NCBI GenBank assembly: GCA_014529385.2
Contig: CM043971.1
Coordinates: forward strand, 59,782,709-59,846,708
Length of the DNA: 64,000 bases
Direction: 5' to 3'
DNA from: Adiantum capillus-veneris
Taxonomy: Eukaryota > Streptophyta > Polypodiopsida > Polypodiales > Pteridaceae
A model generated the notes under the pieces. That model did not search any database, had not been told where the DNA came from, and saw only the letters and a program-made list of their open reading frames with translations. This document shows, piece by piece, positions 56,358-64,000 of this stretch (position 1 is the first letter of the stretch; every line of letters begins with the position of its first letter). The position numbers were made by a program, and so were the translations under genes.

Positions 56358-56948
56358 GATTATGCGGCAAGTGCATGAGTTAGTTGAGAAGGGTATGGTG
56401 AGGCCTAGATCATATCCATTTTTCTCACCCGTGTTACTAAGGCAAAATAAAGACAGCACATGTCGTATGTGTGTTTTCTATAGAGCACTAAATAGGATCA
56501 CTATCAAGAATAGGTTTCTTGTTCCACGGGTAGAAGACCTATTTGATAAGCTACAAGGATCCAACAACTGCTGCAATAGGATTGAACTAAAAAGTGGCTA
56601 TCATCAAATAAGGATATTTGATCAAGACATTGTAAAGACCGCATTTTGCACTACGTTTGGTCTTTACAAATACATTGTTATGCCTTTTGGCTTGACTAAT
56701 GCATCAGTCACATTCAACTACTTGATGGAGAAGCTATTCAATCCTCACTGAACCTTCAATGGAGTGTTCTTTGATGATATTATCATCTACTCTAATTCAT
56801 TAGACGAACACAAGAAACATCTCGAGGTAATATTTCAAGTTCTAAGAGAGAACAAACTTTAGTTAATCAAAAAGAAAAGTGAATTTTTCTTACAAGAGAT
56901 TCAGTATTTAGGTCACGTTATTTCCCAAGGCTCGATTAAGGCACACGA
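56358..56948 (+). pseudogene. RT fragment of the chromovirus-like element
   Basis: RT motifs: VEKGMVRPRSYPFFSPVLL, MCVFYRALNRITIKN, YHQIRI, VMPFGLTNASVTF, a TGA at 56749, then VFFDDIIIYSNS with an intact FxDD (about 56770-56781), a TAG, and YLGHVIS near 56908-56930. The sequence then jumps to integrase C-terminal text, losing RNase H and the integrase core. Confidence 0.82.
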
Positions 56949-57254
56949 CGAGCAGGAATCCGATGGGACACCAAAAATACTATGCTAAGTTAGCAAAAAG
57001 GTACTATGGTCCCTTTCAGATTCTTAGGCCAATCAATGATATGGCCTATCAAATCAAGTTTCCCAACCATTGGCTCATACACAATGCTTTCCATGTGAGC
57101 GTACTATAGTCTTACAAAGGAGAGCCACCTCAAGAACCAACTATTAAAGACCTACCGGAGATCAAGGACCAAGAAGAGGTGTTTCACCTGAGTCCATTCT
57201 CCGACATGAAGCCAAGATATTAAGAGGCGGTAAGACTATCCGTCGATATCTTAT
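56949..57254 (+). pseudogene. Integrase C-terminus and start of a chromodomain
   Basis: In shifting frames the text gives AKRYYGPFQILRPI (GPF motif), WLIHNAFHVS, then SILRHEAKILRGGKTIRRYL, the start of a chromodomain. The chromodomain is cut at its first strands by TR-GAG copy B. Confidence 0.75.
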
Positions 57255-59040
57255 TGTGAGGTCCCCAACCCCAAGAAGATTGGGGCGACTTGATAGATGG
57301 ACCTCCTTTATGCTCCTTTTCCATTGACGACACCCTACTTTGTTTCCACAAAGTAGAGATACAAGCAATAGAAGAGAGGGATTCCTCTATCGATCATTTA
57401 CGTGGCTATAAGGGCCATACGCCACAAGCCAAGTCGATAAATCTAGGATTCTGATAAATTTGTTTCCTAACATAAAGATGAAATCCCATTGACATATTTA
57501 GAATTCATAAACAACGTCTTTTTCCCCATGTTTAAGAGGCATGGCCGCCATCCATAAACCATAAATATGATATGAGACTAAATCTAAACTAAATAGTAAT
57601 CTTGTGTCATGTAGATTTGGGTCATCTTGACTCTTGGCATAATGAGTCTCTAATTTCACTTCTCTCAATAAGAGAGAGTGGAGAGTTTCTCGATTAATCG
57701 AGACCACCCATCCTTGACTGACACCCTGAGCTAGTCCCCCAGTTTCCACCCCACACTCACACTTTTTACCACACTGTTTAACATATACAAACAATGTTCC
57801 TTAATTAATTCCAAACACAGGTTCTTTTATACAGCCCTTCAAAAAATACCAAAACAATTCAAACAAGGCCTGATGAAGACAGACCTATTATTCAATAGAA
57901 ATAACTTTTCCAATTTCTCATGAGTTGCCGCTACCCGCGGACTTTCTCGGTGTAATGACGAACAGAGCCTTTGCAAAGGATTTATTCGCTAACCATGAAT
58001 TGTGTAACCTTCCCATCTCCCTAACCACGAGGCATGCTACGCGCAAGGCATCCTGCTAATCGCGAAGCATCTTGCTAACTGCCAAGTATCCTGCTACCTA
58101 CGAGGCATCCCGCTAACCGCAAAGAACAAAAAGAGAGTCAATAACCTCAGTTCAATCTCCACTAACTGCAGAATCATCTCCCTACCCGCGAGGAATAAAA
58201 TACATTCTTTTAATAATTCTTCTCTTTAAATGATTCTTCAACATGATCAAACAATTCTTCATATCAATCAGTAACAACTTATCAACAATAACAATTTATC
58301 AAAACAGTGACAATTTTATCAAACAGTTCTTTCACTAATCTATGAAAACATATGCTTATTTCTTGTGATAGAATCACGTTTCTTGGACATTTAAAGGGGT
58401 TCACTATGCTTAGCTTCCCTAATCAACATGACTAACAATGCAGAATTATAAATTTGTCTTATCGGATTACGGACAGGTTTGATTACCTCCTCTGTTTCAG
58501 GCTGGACGACTTCGACTTCTTCCACAACCAATACCTCTGCTTGAGCAATGTTTGGAGTAGTTGATCCCTTCCTCTGCACCTTCTTGGAGGTGGAGCAACA
58601 TGAGTGTCCTTTGAGCTTTGGGTCACTCGCTTCGTGGCCATCGTAACAAGGTAGAGAAAAGGGAGAGAGAGAAATAGAACTCAAGAATCCGAAGGGAAGC
58701 ACAATGACGATGGTAGAGAAAACTTGGAGATGGATATGTCTTGAAGGTAAGAGCTCGAGGGAGGTTGAGGGAGAGAAGGTAACTCCGACATCAAGGCAAG
58801 AGAGCTTCCGCTTCTGAGAGTGTGTGTCTGTCTCCTTCAAAGTGAAGGGAGAGGGGTCTTTATATAGGTTCTCAAGGCCAACTAAGAATAGAGGGATAAG
58901 TTCGCGTACGTTCGTGGCTCCCAAAAAATATATTTATTTATTTATTTATTTATTTTACGGATACGGATTCCGATGCACAATTTTTCGATTCTCCAATTTT
59001 AAAAGAAGCTTGGCTTCCAAGACGAGAACTCTAAACTTAA
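57255..59040 (-). repeat. 3' LTR of TR-GAG copy B with promoter
   Basis: Begins TGTGAGGTCCCC. A minus-strand TATATAAA box lies at 58859-58866. A pyrimidine run at about 59041-59062 (purine-rich on the minus strand) is the candidate polypurine tract. Short open frames such as 58924-58391 lie inside the LTR transcript and differ by frameshift between copies. The left edge is certain, the right one is inferred. Confidence 0.6.
57999..58127. repeat. 20 bp tandem repeats in the LTR
   Basis: Five to six degenerate units of the type CGCTAACCGCGAGGCATCC. The truncated LTRs at 9190-9966 and 61370-61441 keep two to three units. Confidence 0.75.
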
Positions 59041-59389
59041 CTCCCTCTTCTTTCTTTCCTAAACATACTCTTGCTTTCCTAAAATTGCTTAAGATAGATA
59101 CAATCTTAAGGCTTAAGTTTCCCATCAACCTATAGTTTTCAAGTGAATAAGGATCATCATTCAAAGTTCAAGAGTCCGATTTTCAATCCGATCGTTTCGT
59201 TGGAACGCTTTAAGACATAAAAAATGTGAACCTTTACATTACAATCTTCCCAACTTAGGGATTGGAGATGTCCTCGTCTCAAGGAAAAGTGAGGATACTC
59301 CTACTTTAATTACTATCATTATGTCTAAAAGGGTGATGTCCTTAATCTGCTTCACTTGCGACTACTATTGCTCCATTAGCCAATTGTGG

Positions 59390-60130
59390 ACAAGAGTTTC
59401 GATAATGTCCCAACTCTCCACATTCAAAGCATCGAACATTCAAGCGTCAATAATCTTGCACATTAGTGGAATAAGCTCTCTATGGATGACTATCTCTGAA
59501 GCTCTGATTTCGTTCAATTCTTCTTGTAATTCCTTGTTCCTTCATCAAAAGTTTAGCTCGTAGTAAAGCATCTTGTACTGTAGAAGGCTTCAAGGCTTCC
59601 AATCGCGAGCTAATTGGTTCTCTTAAACCTTGACAAAAGCGAGCTACCTGCTTCTCTATGGTCATTGATGGTGTGTAACGCCTAAGATTTACAAACTTTG
59701 AGTAGTACTCTTCCAAGGATAAGTTGTATTGTTTCAAGCTAAAGAACTCATTCATCTTTATCGCTTCATGGGCAGGGGGTAAGTATCTTTTCTTCACCGC
59801 TTGTTTGATTTCCCACCAACTCTGAGAGCTCTCCAATACTCCCATGTCACGACAATGTTCTTTCCACCATACTTTCGCTTGTCCTGAGAGACGAAACATC
59901 CCTGACATCGCTTGATTTGCAGGTGTGGTCCTTGCAGCAGAGAAGTAATCATCCATAGCTTCCATCCATACTTTTGCATCTTTCTCAATTTCATCACCCT
60001 CTCTTTTAAAAGAAGATGGTTGCATTTGTTCGAGCAACAACTTCTTCTCCTGAATCTTCATATAAATAGCATTGTTATGAGGGTTTTCCAACGTAGAAGT
60101 GATTTGAGGATTCCCCTCAATGTACATCAA
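59390..60130 (-). pseudogene. gag: Retrotransposon gag with zinc knuckle (TR-GAG copy B)
   Basis: The ORF 60130-59480 starts MMYIEGNPQITS and gives the full capsid domain (WMEAMDDYFSAA, AKVWWKEHC, WWEIKQAVKKRYLPPAHE). It keeps the GAA codon that is TAA in copy A. It ends in a TAG at 59480-82 that copy A shares, followed by a TGA and the knuckle CFECGELGHYRNSC (59431-59390). It is the better preserved of the two gag copies. The protein could act in particle formation only with enzymes from another element. Confidence 0.87.
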
Positions 60131-60174
60131 TGTTTATAGTAATTCAAATCAATAGGGTACTTTCCAAACTTAGA

Positions 60175-60425
60175 CTTATTCAGTCCACTAAAAACTCAGT
60201 CGTATGACTTAACCAATCGTTACTTATTTGATTCATTAAAACTCAATCACATGACCTAACCAATCTTGAATTAGCCAGTCCATTAAACTTAGTCAGATGA
60301 CCTAACCAGTCATGATCTCAATCACATGACTTAGCCAGTCATGGGTTATCTAATCACATGAGTTAACCAGTCATGGCTCATTCAATCCTTCAAAAAATCA
60401 CTTTCATGACTTAACCAGTCAAACA
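60175..60425. repeat. Degenerate tandem repeats in the leader of copy B
   Basis: Units with CAATCACATGACTTAACCAG, homologous to 8695-8945. Confidence 0.8.
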
Positions 60426-60650
60426 ATTTCTTTGTAGAAAAACAACTCAATCTTCTATTCATAAAATCATCAAAATGTCATATAGGGGTCTACAAAAGAT
60501 CTCTCCATGAGCACACATAATAGAGGTTTCAATCATAACTATGGTACACGTCAATCGGCATAACGTAATATCTCTGCGAGTTTGGTAATGGGTATAGAAA
60601 ACCATACACATGAGGAAGCTTGAAGTAGTCAATTTAATCTCTTTAACCTA

Positions 60651-60664
60651 GGCTCTTATACCAA
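60651..60664 (-). other. Primer-binding site of TR-GAG copy B
   Basis: The minus strand reads TTGGTATAAGAGCC, one mismatch from the initiator tRNA-Met form. Confidence 0.82.
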
Positions 60665-60665
60665 T

Positions 60666-61441
60666 TGTGAGGTCCCCAAGCCCGTGAAGATTGGGGCGAC
60701 TTGATAGATGGTCTTGCTTTATTCTCCTTTTCCATTGATGACACCCTACGCTATTTCCACAAAGTAGAGATATGAGCAACAGAAGAGAGGGAGTCCTCTA
60801 TCCTTCATTTACGTGATTATAAGGGTCATACGCCACAAGCCAAGATGATAAATCTAGGAGTCTCACATGAAGATGAAATCCCATTGACATATTTCGAATC
60901 CATAAACAACGCCTTTTCCCCAAGTTTAAGAGGAACGGATACCATCCATAAACCATAAATATGATATGAGACTTAATCTAAACTAAATATTAATCTTGTG
61001 TCACGTAGATTTGGGTCATCTCGACTCTTGGCATAATGAGTCTCTAATTTCACTTCTCTTAATAAGAGGGAGTGAAGAGTTTCTTCACTAATCTAGACCA
61101 CCCATCCTTGACTGACAACCTGAGCCAGTCCCCCACTTTCCACCCCACACTCACACTTTTTACCACACTGTTTAACATGTATAAACAATGTTCCTTAATT
61201 AATTCCAAACACAGGTTCTTTTATACAGCCCTTCAAACAATACCAAAACAATTCAAACAAGGCATAATGAAGAAAGCCCTATTATTCAATAGAAATAACT
61301 TTTTCGATTTCTCATGAGTTGCCGCTACGCGCAAACTTTCTCTGTCTAACCAACAAAGCCTTTGCAAAGGTTTTATTCGCTAACCGCGAAACGGCAACCT
61401 TCGCATCTCGCTAACCGCGAGGCATCCCGCTACCTGTGAGG
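60666..61441 (-). repeat. Truncated 5' LTR of TR-GAG copy B
   Basis: Matches 57255-58030 and 9190-9966, and ends at the same breakpoint as copy A. Confidence 0.8.
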
Positions 61442-61557
61442 CTTTGTAGAGACTTCGAATAAACAATTATGTCATCAAAGACCACTCTTGTTTAAGCTTA
61501 ATGTTTACAAAAAATCATTTCCATTAACCAATTAAAGGTTGATGGAGCATTAATAAA
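61442..61557 (-). pseudogene. Gypsy RT fragment beside TR-GAG copy B
   Basis: The minus strand gives INAPSTFNWL and then VVFDDIIVYSKSL. It corresponds to 9967-10078 beside copy A. It is cut at 61558 by the CACTA-like terminus. Confidence 0.75.
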
Positions 61558-61960
61558 CACTACAACTGAACCCAAAGTTATTTATGCCCTGTATATCAAC
61601 GCCCGTACCTTTCCACGCGGATATCGACGTTCTTTTACCCCGTCAATATACGCGTCAAAATAGCCGTAGATATGCGCATAGAAATACGCGTGGCAAGGCA
61701 TGATTTTCCACGCGTATATTGAGGAACATTACCATGCGTATATCGACGCACTTTTCGACGCTAAAAAATTGGGGAAAAAAAAGGGGAACCCACGCATAGG
61801 GGCCATTTTCGCCTTCAACGCGCACGCTCAGATCTTGGCCGAAACCTGCTGCGCAAGTATTATGGCACTATTCCCCTCTCCCCCCCCCCCCCCCCTCCCC
61901 CCCCTCCCCAAACCCCTCTCTCTCTCTCTCTACATCGTGTGTGTGTGTGTGAGTGTAGGA
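61558..61960 (+). mobile_element. Left end of a second CACTA-like transposon
   Basis: Starts CACTACAACTGAACCC and has subterminal repeats of a different type from the first element: TATCGACG, CGCGTATAT and ACGCGT units in both orientations up to about 61760. It interrupts the RT fragment that continues uninterrupted at the corresponding site near 10078. The matching right end (CAGTTGTAGTG) is not in the window. A C-rich and CT tract follows at 61874-61930. Confidence 0.6.
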
Positions 61961-61961
61961 A

Positions 61962-62034
<73 letters not shown>

Positions 62035-62107
62035 TGTGTGTGTGTGTGTTTGTGTAGGAAAGAGAGAGAGAGCGGTGTGTGTGTGTGTGTTTGTGTAGGA
62101 AAGAGAA

Positions 62108-62160
<53 letters not shown>
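61961..62160. repeat. (GA)n and (GT)n microsatellites
   Basis: Long GA runs (61971-62031 and 62112-62158) with GT-rich blocks between them. The second run abuts the 3' end of the LINE and may be its tail. Confidence 0.95.
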
Positions 62161-62162
<2 letters not shown>

Positions 62163-64000
62163 TAGATTTTATTATCGTCCTCGGAGGTCAAATATGACCT
62201 ATGGGACCAAAGTTACATGTGATGTAGTATGTGTATGGCTGATGAGTGACTCTCGATGCTCCAAAATTGTAGTGATGAGAGTCGCAATGGAGAGCCCACA
62301 CTTTGGCTAGGAGAGGAAAGTGTGTAGGTCTAAGTTATGGCTGAAAATGTGAGAGAAGCAAGTTCGGATGTGATCAAAAGCTGAGCACTCTAGTAGTGTG
62401 TGGTACTCAGACTCTTGAACTTGCAGTGAGCATAATGTGCACAATCGATTTGACTCTTCTCCATTGCCCCAACGCCCTATCTCGCATCGAAGGAAATGGG
62501 AGCAAAGCCGAATTGCTGCGATAGTACGTATCGCGGACAAGGGAATAGGCTCAAGCATGTAAGTGTGAGTACAGTTTCCTCTCTCAGCGAAGAACATGGT
62601 TTTGTAGTTGGGGGCAATATAGGTGGTGTAATGTATGAAGCGTGACCCACCGGATTTCTCCCAAGCCGTAATACATTGGCGTTGTAGAAAAGCTTCATTC
62701 ACTTGAGAGTCAATTGAAGCATCATGTAGCAAGTGTAATGCATCCCATCTCCCAAACCACTTCTTTATGTCTTGCATCCATCCCGTGCTCAAGATCTTGC
62801 TTTTATTCGTCTTTTGAACTTTTTTGCTTGCTTCCCATGCAATTGTAGGAAGTCGATGTGAGGGGTTTTGACGCATCTTTATCATGTACTCCACAACCCT
62901 TTCCATGCCCATAACCTCAATTGGAAGAGATCCCGACTCAAGAAGTAGGAGCATATATGGTGTTTGTGTCTTAACTTGGAGAAAGTTTGTAAGAAAACGC
63001 TTTTGGACATTCTCAAACTCTTTCCAAGTAGACTTTGAGATGCTCCCGCCCCACACTTCAACTCCATAAAGAAGAACCGTTGTCACCAATGCATCAAAAA
63101 GATACTTCTTGAGAACCCAACACTTGATGTTTCCCGCATTACACATGTTCTCAAATGCATAATATGCTCTCTTTCCCGCTTCCAAACGACGCATAGCACA
63201 TTCATGCCACTTGTGATTGGATGGAACCTCAAGGCCAAGGTACTTAAAGCTCTCAACAACTTCAAGTGTCTCGTTGTTGTACACAATGCATGGCTTCTCC
63301 TTATGGTTGGTTTTCACAAGCATAACCTTTGTTTTGGATTCATTTACAATCAACCCACTATGCAAGCAAAAGTTCTCAAGGACAACCATAAGCTTTTGTG
63401 CATCTTCTAAAGTGTGTGCTGGAAGCACTACATCATCCGCATACAACAAAAGCATGATTACCGCATTGCAAATATCGACCTCTTCAATGCCTTCTTCTTG
63501 CATAAAGTCAAGTACCATTTGTTCCAGTTGATCGATGCATAGACCAAAGAGAGTTGGTGACAATGGACATCCTTGTTTAACCCCAATAGTGCTTACAAAA
63601 ATTTCTGAAATTTCTCTTCCCATGCGCAATTGACAAATCACCTTCTCATAGATTCGAGAAACCGCAAGCATAAACTCACTTGGCACTTGGAGTTCTTCCA
63701 TCCTTCTCCACAAATTGTTACGTGGAATCATATCAAAGAATTTCTTAAAGTCCACAAAACAACAATACAATCGCTTGCCTTTCAACCGACTTTCCTCCAT
63801 GAGAACACGAAGAGTGACAAGATGATCAATGGTGCTATGGCATCGACGAAAACCCGCTTGTCCCTTTGCACGCTTGTCATTCTCTTCAGCCCAATCACTC
63901 AATTTCATCTTCATTATGCACCCAAACAACTTTTCCATAAGATACCCAATCATTATAGTCCGGTAGTTGCTTACATTCTTTACATCCCCTCCTTTATGCA
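62160..64000 (-). mobile_element. Non-LTR retrotransposon (LINE), 3' part, running off the window
   Basis: A minus-strand RT ORF followed by about 145 bp of 3' untranslated sequence that ends AATAAAATCTATCTATC and then (TC)n. No LTR is present. The 5' part is outside the window. Confidence 0.85.
62307..64000 (-). CDS. LINE reverse transcriptase (partial, C-terminal 560 codons)
   Basis: Open from the window end without a stop: the frame upstream of Met 63953 continues as SNYRTIMIGYLMEKL, the usual start of a LINE RT. Motifs in order: AGFRRCHSTIDHL, CCFVDFKKFFDMIPR, GVKQGCPLSPTLFG, an intact active site LLYADDVV, SKTKVM and SFKYLGLEV. The C-terminal 60 codons contain C-x2-C (CTLC) and H-x4-C (HTLLEC), a zf-RVT-like zinc motif. 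There is no RNase H. It would carry out target-primed reverse transcription. No stop or frameshift is visible in the part present, so this is among the best-preserved coding regions of the window. The endonuclease domain must lie beyond 64000. Confidence 0.92.
   Translation of the reverse strand, partial: HKGGDVKNVSNYRTIMIGYLMEKLFGCIMKMKLSDWAEENDKRAKGQAGFRRCHSTIDHLVTLRVLMEESRLKGKRLYCCFVDFKKFFDMIPRNNLWRRMEELQVPSEFMLAVSRIYEKVICQLRMGREISEIFVSTIGVKQGCPLSPTLFGLCIDQLEQMVLDFMQEEGIEEVDICNAVIMLLLYADDVVLPAHTLEDAQKLMVVLENFCLHSGLIVNESKTKVMLVKTNHKEKPCIVYNNETLEVVESFKYLGLEVPSNHKWHECAMRRLEAGKRAYYAFENMCNAGNIKCWVLKKYLFDALVTTVLLYGVEVWGGSISKSTWKEFENVQKRFLTNFLQVKTQTPYMLLLLESGSLPIEVMGMERVVEYMIKMRQNPSHRLPTIAWEASKKVQKTNKSKILSTGWMQDIKKWFGRWDALHLLHDASIDSQVNEAFLQRQCITAWEKSGGSRFIHYTTYIAPNYKTMFFAERGNCTHTYMLEPIPLSAIRTIAAIRLCSHFLRCEIGRWGNGEESNRLCTLCSLQVQESEYHTLLECSAFDHIRTCFSHIFSHNLDLHTFLS

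Larger units (their letters stand above)
42554..57254 (+). mobile_element. Chromovirus-like Ty3/gypsy element, interrupted and 3'-truncated
   Basis: Plus-strand order: LTR (to 43943), initiator tRNA-Met-type primer site (43945-43962), gag (44362-45589), the nested minus-strand element 45590-55472, then gag C-terminus and protease, RT, a large deletion, and the integrase C-terminal GPF motif with a chromodomain start (RGGKTIRRYLI). The 3' LTR is not in the window because TR-GAG copy B begins at 57255. All frames are broken. Confidence 0.8.
57255..61441 (-). mobile_element. Gag-only LTR retrotransposon (TR-GAG type), copy B
   Basis: Same layout as copy A, without the CACTA insertion: 3' LTR about 57255-59040, gag 60130-59390, leader repeats, primer site 60651-60664, truncated 5' LTR 60666-61441. 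The left LTR is about 1.8 kb with a promoter, but the right one keeps only about 0.78 kb. It is inserted in the chromodomain of the plus-strand gypsy. The right edge joins RT sequence at the same base as in copy A. Confidence 0.75.

Noticed and set aside
58391-58924. 177-codon ORF in the TR-GAG LTR as a real gene
   Set aside because: It lies downstream of a TATA box in the LTR, is frameshifted against copy A and shows no domain.
62262-62276. TTGTAGTG as the right end of the second CACTA element
   Set aside because: The preceding bases do not match the inverse of CACTACAACTG, and it lies in the LINE 3' region.
61868-62310. Open frames over the GA repeats
   Set aside because: Low-complexity artefacts.

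Overview
This is a nuclear segment of a land plant genome that consists almost entirely of nested transposable elements; I see no intact single-copy host gene, tRNA, rRNA or CRISPR array. The evidence for a plant is En/Spm (CACTA) transposases, several Ty3/gypsy lineages (a chromovirus-like element, a dual-RNase H element of Tat type, and a giant element with an Athila/Tat-type tRNA-Asp primer site), an L1-like LINE with a zf-RVT-like C-terminus, and a captured fragment of a plant heavy-metal-associated (HIPP-type) gene. The density and nesting suggest a large genome. A fern or other non-flowering plant is possible from the style of the LINE and gypsy proteins, but this is a weak inference.

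Layout. 1-9966: minus-strand, gag-only LTR element (TR-GAG type, copy A), whose left LTR is split by a 6.27 kb CACTA transposon (493-6759). That transposon carries a three-exon accessory transposase gene, an internally deleted TNP2 transposase and a captured HMA-domain gene fragment. 9967-12.6 kb: decayed minus-strand gypsy (RT, gag, primer site). 12.6-16.3 kb: microsatellites, a tandem repeat of about 218 bp and unassigned sequence. 16296-38227: one giant plus-strand gypsy element of 21,932 bp with 933/938 bp LTRs, CATAT target duplications, a tRNA-Asp primer site and a polypurine tract. Inside it lie gag, protease, a 2.7 kb LTR-like interruption, RT-RNase H-integrase, a second protease-like domain, a basic tail, an internal polypurine tract, a palindrome array and a 3.4 kb accessory coiled-coil reading frame before the 3' LTR.

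39013-40342: a 1,330 bp inverted-repeat element bounded by TTAA. 41-42.5 kb: CT tracts and A-rich sequence. About 42.55-57.25 kb: a plus-strand chromovirus-like gypsy (LTR, primer site, gag, protease, part of RT, integrase/chromodomain end), interrupted at 45590-55472 by a young minus-strand Tat-type element with near-identical 1.5 kb LTRs and an open 1,387-codon pol, and ended at 57255 by TR-GAG copy B (57255-61441). A second CACTA-like terminus starts at 61558. A minus-strand LINE ORF (62307 to the window end) completes the window.

Nearly all coding regions are decayed, mostly by in-frame TGA/TAG stops, many at positions where tryptophan would be expected. The open pol at 47416-51579 has lost a catalytic RT aspartate. 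The most unusual signals are a perfect 22 bp palindrome repeated in two places of the giant element, its extra protease-like and accessory reading frames, the captured HMA fragment, and the TTAA-bounded element. All boundaries and percentages are from reading by eye.
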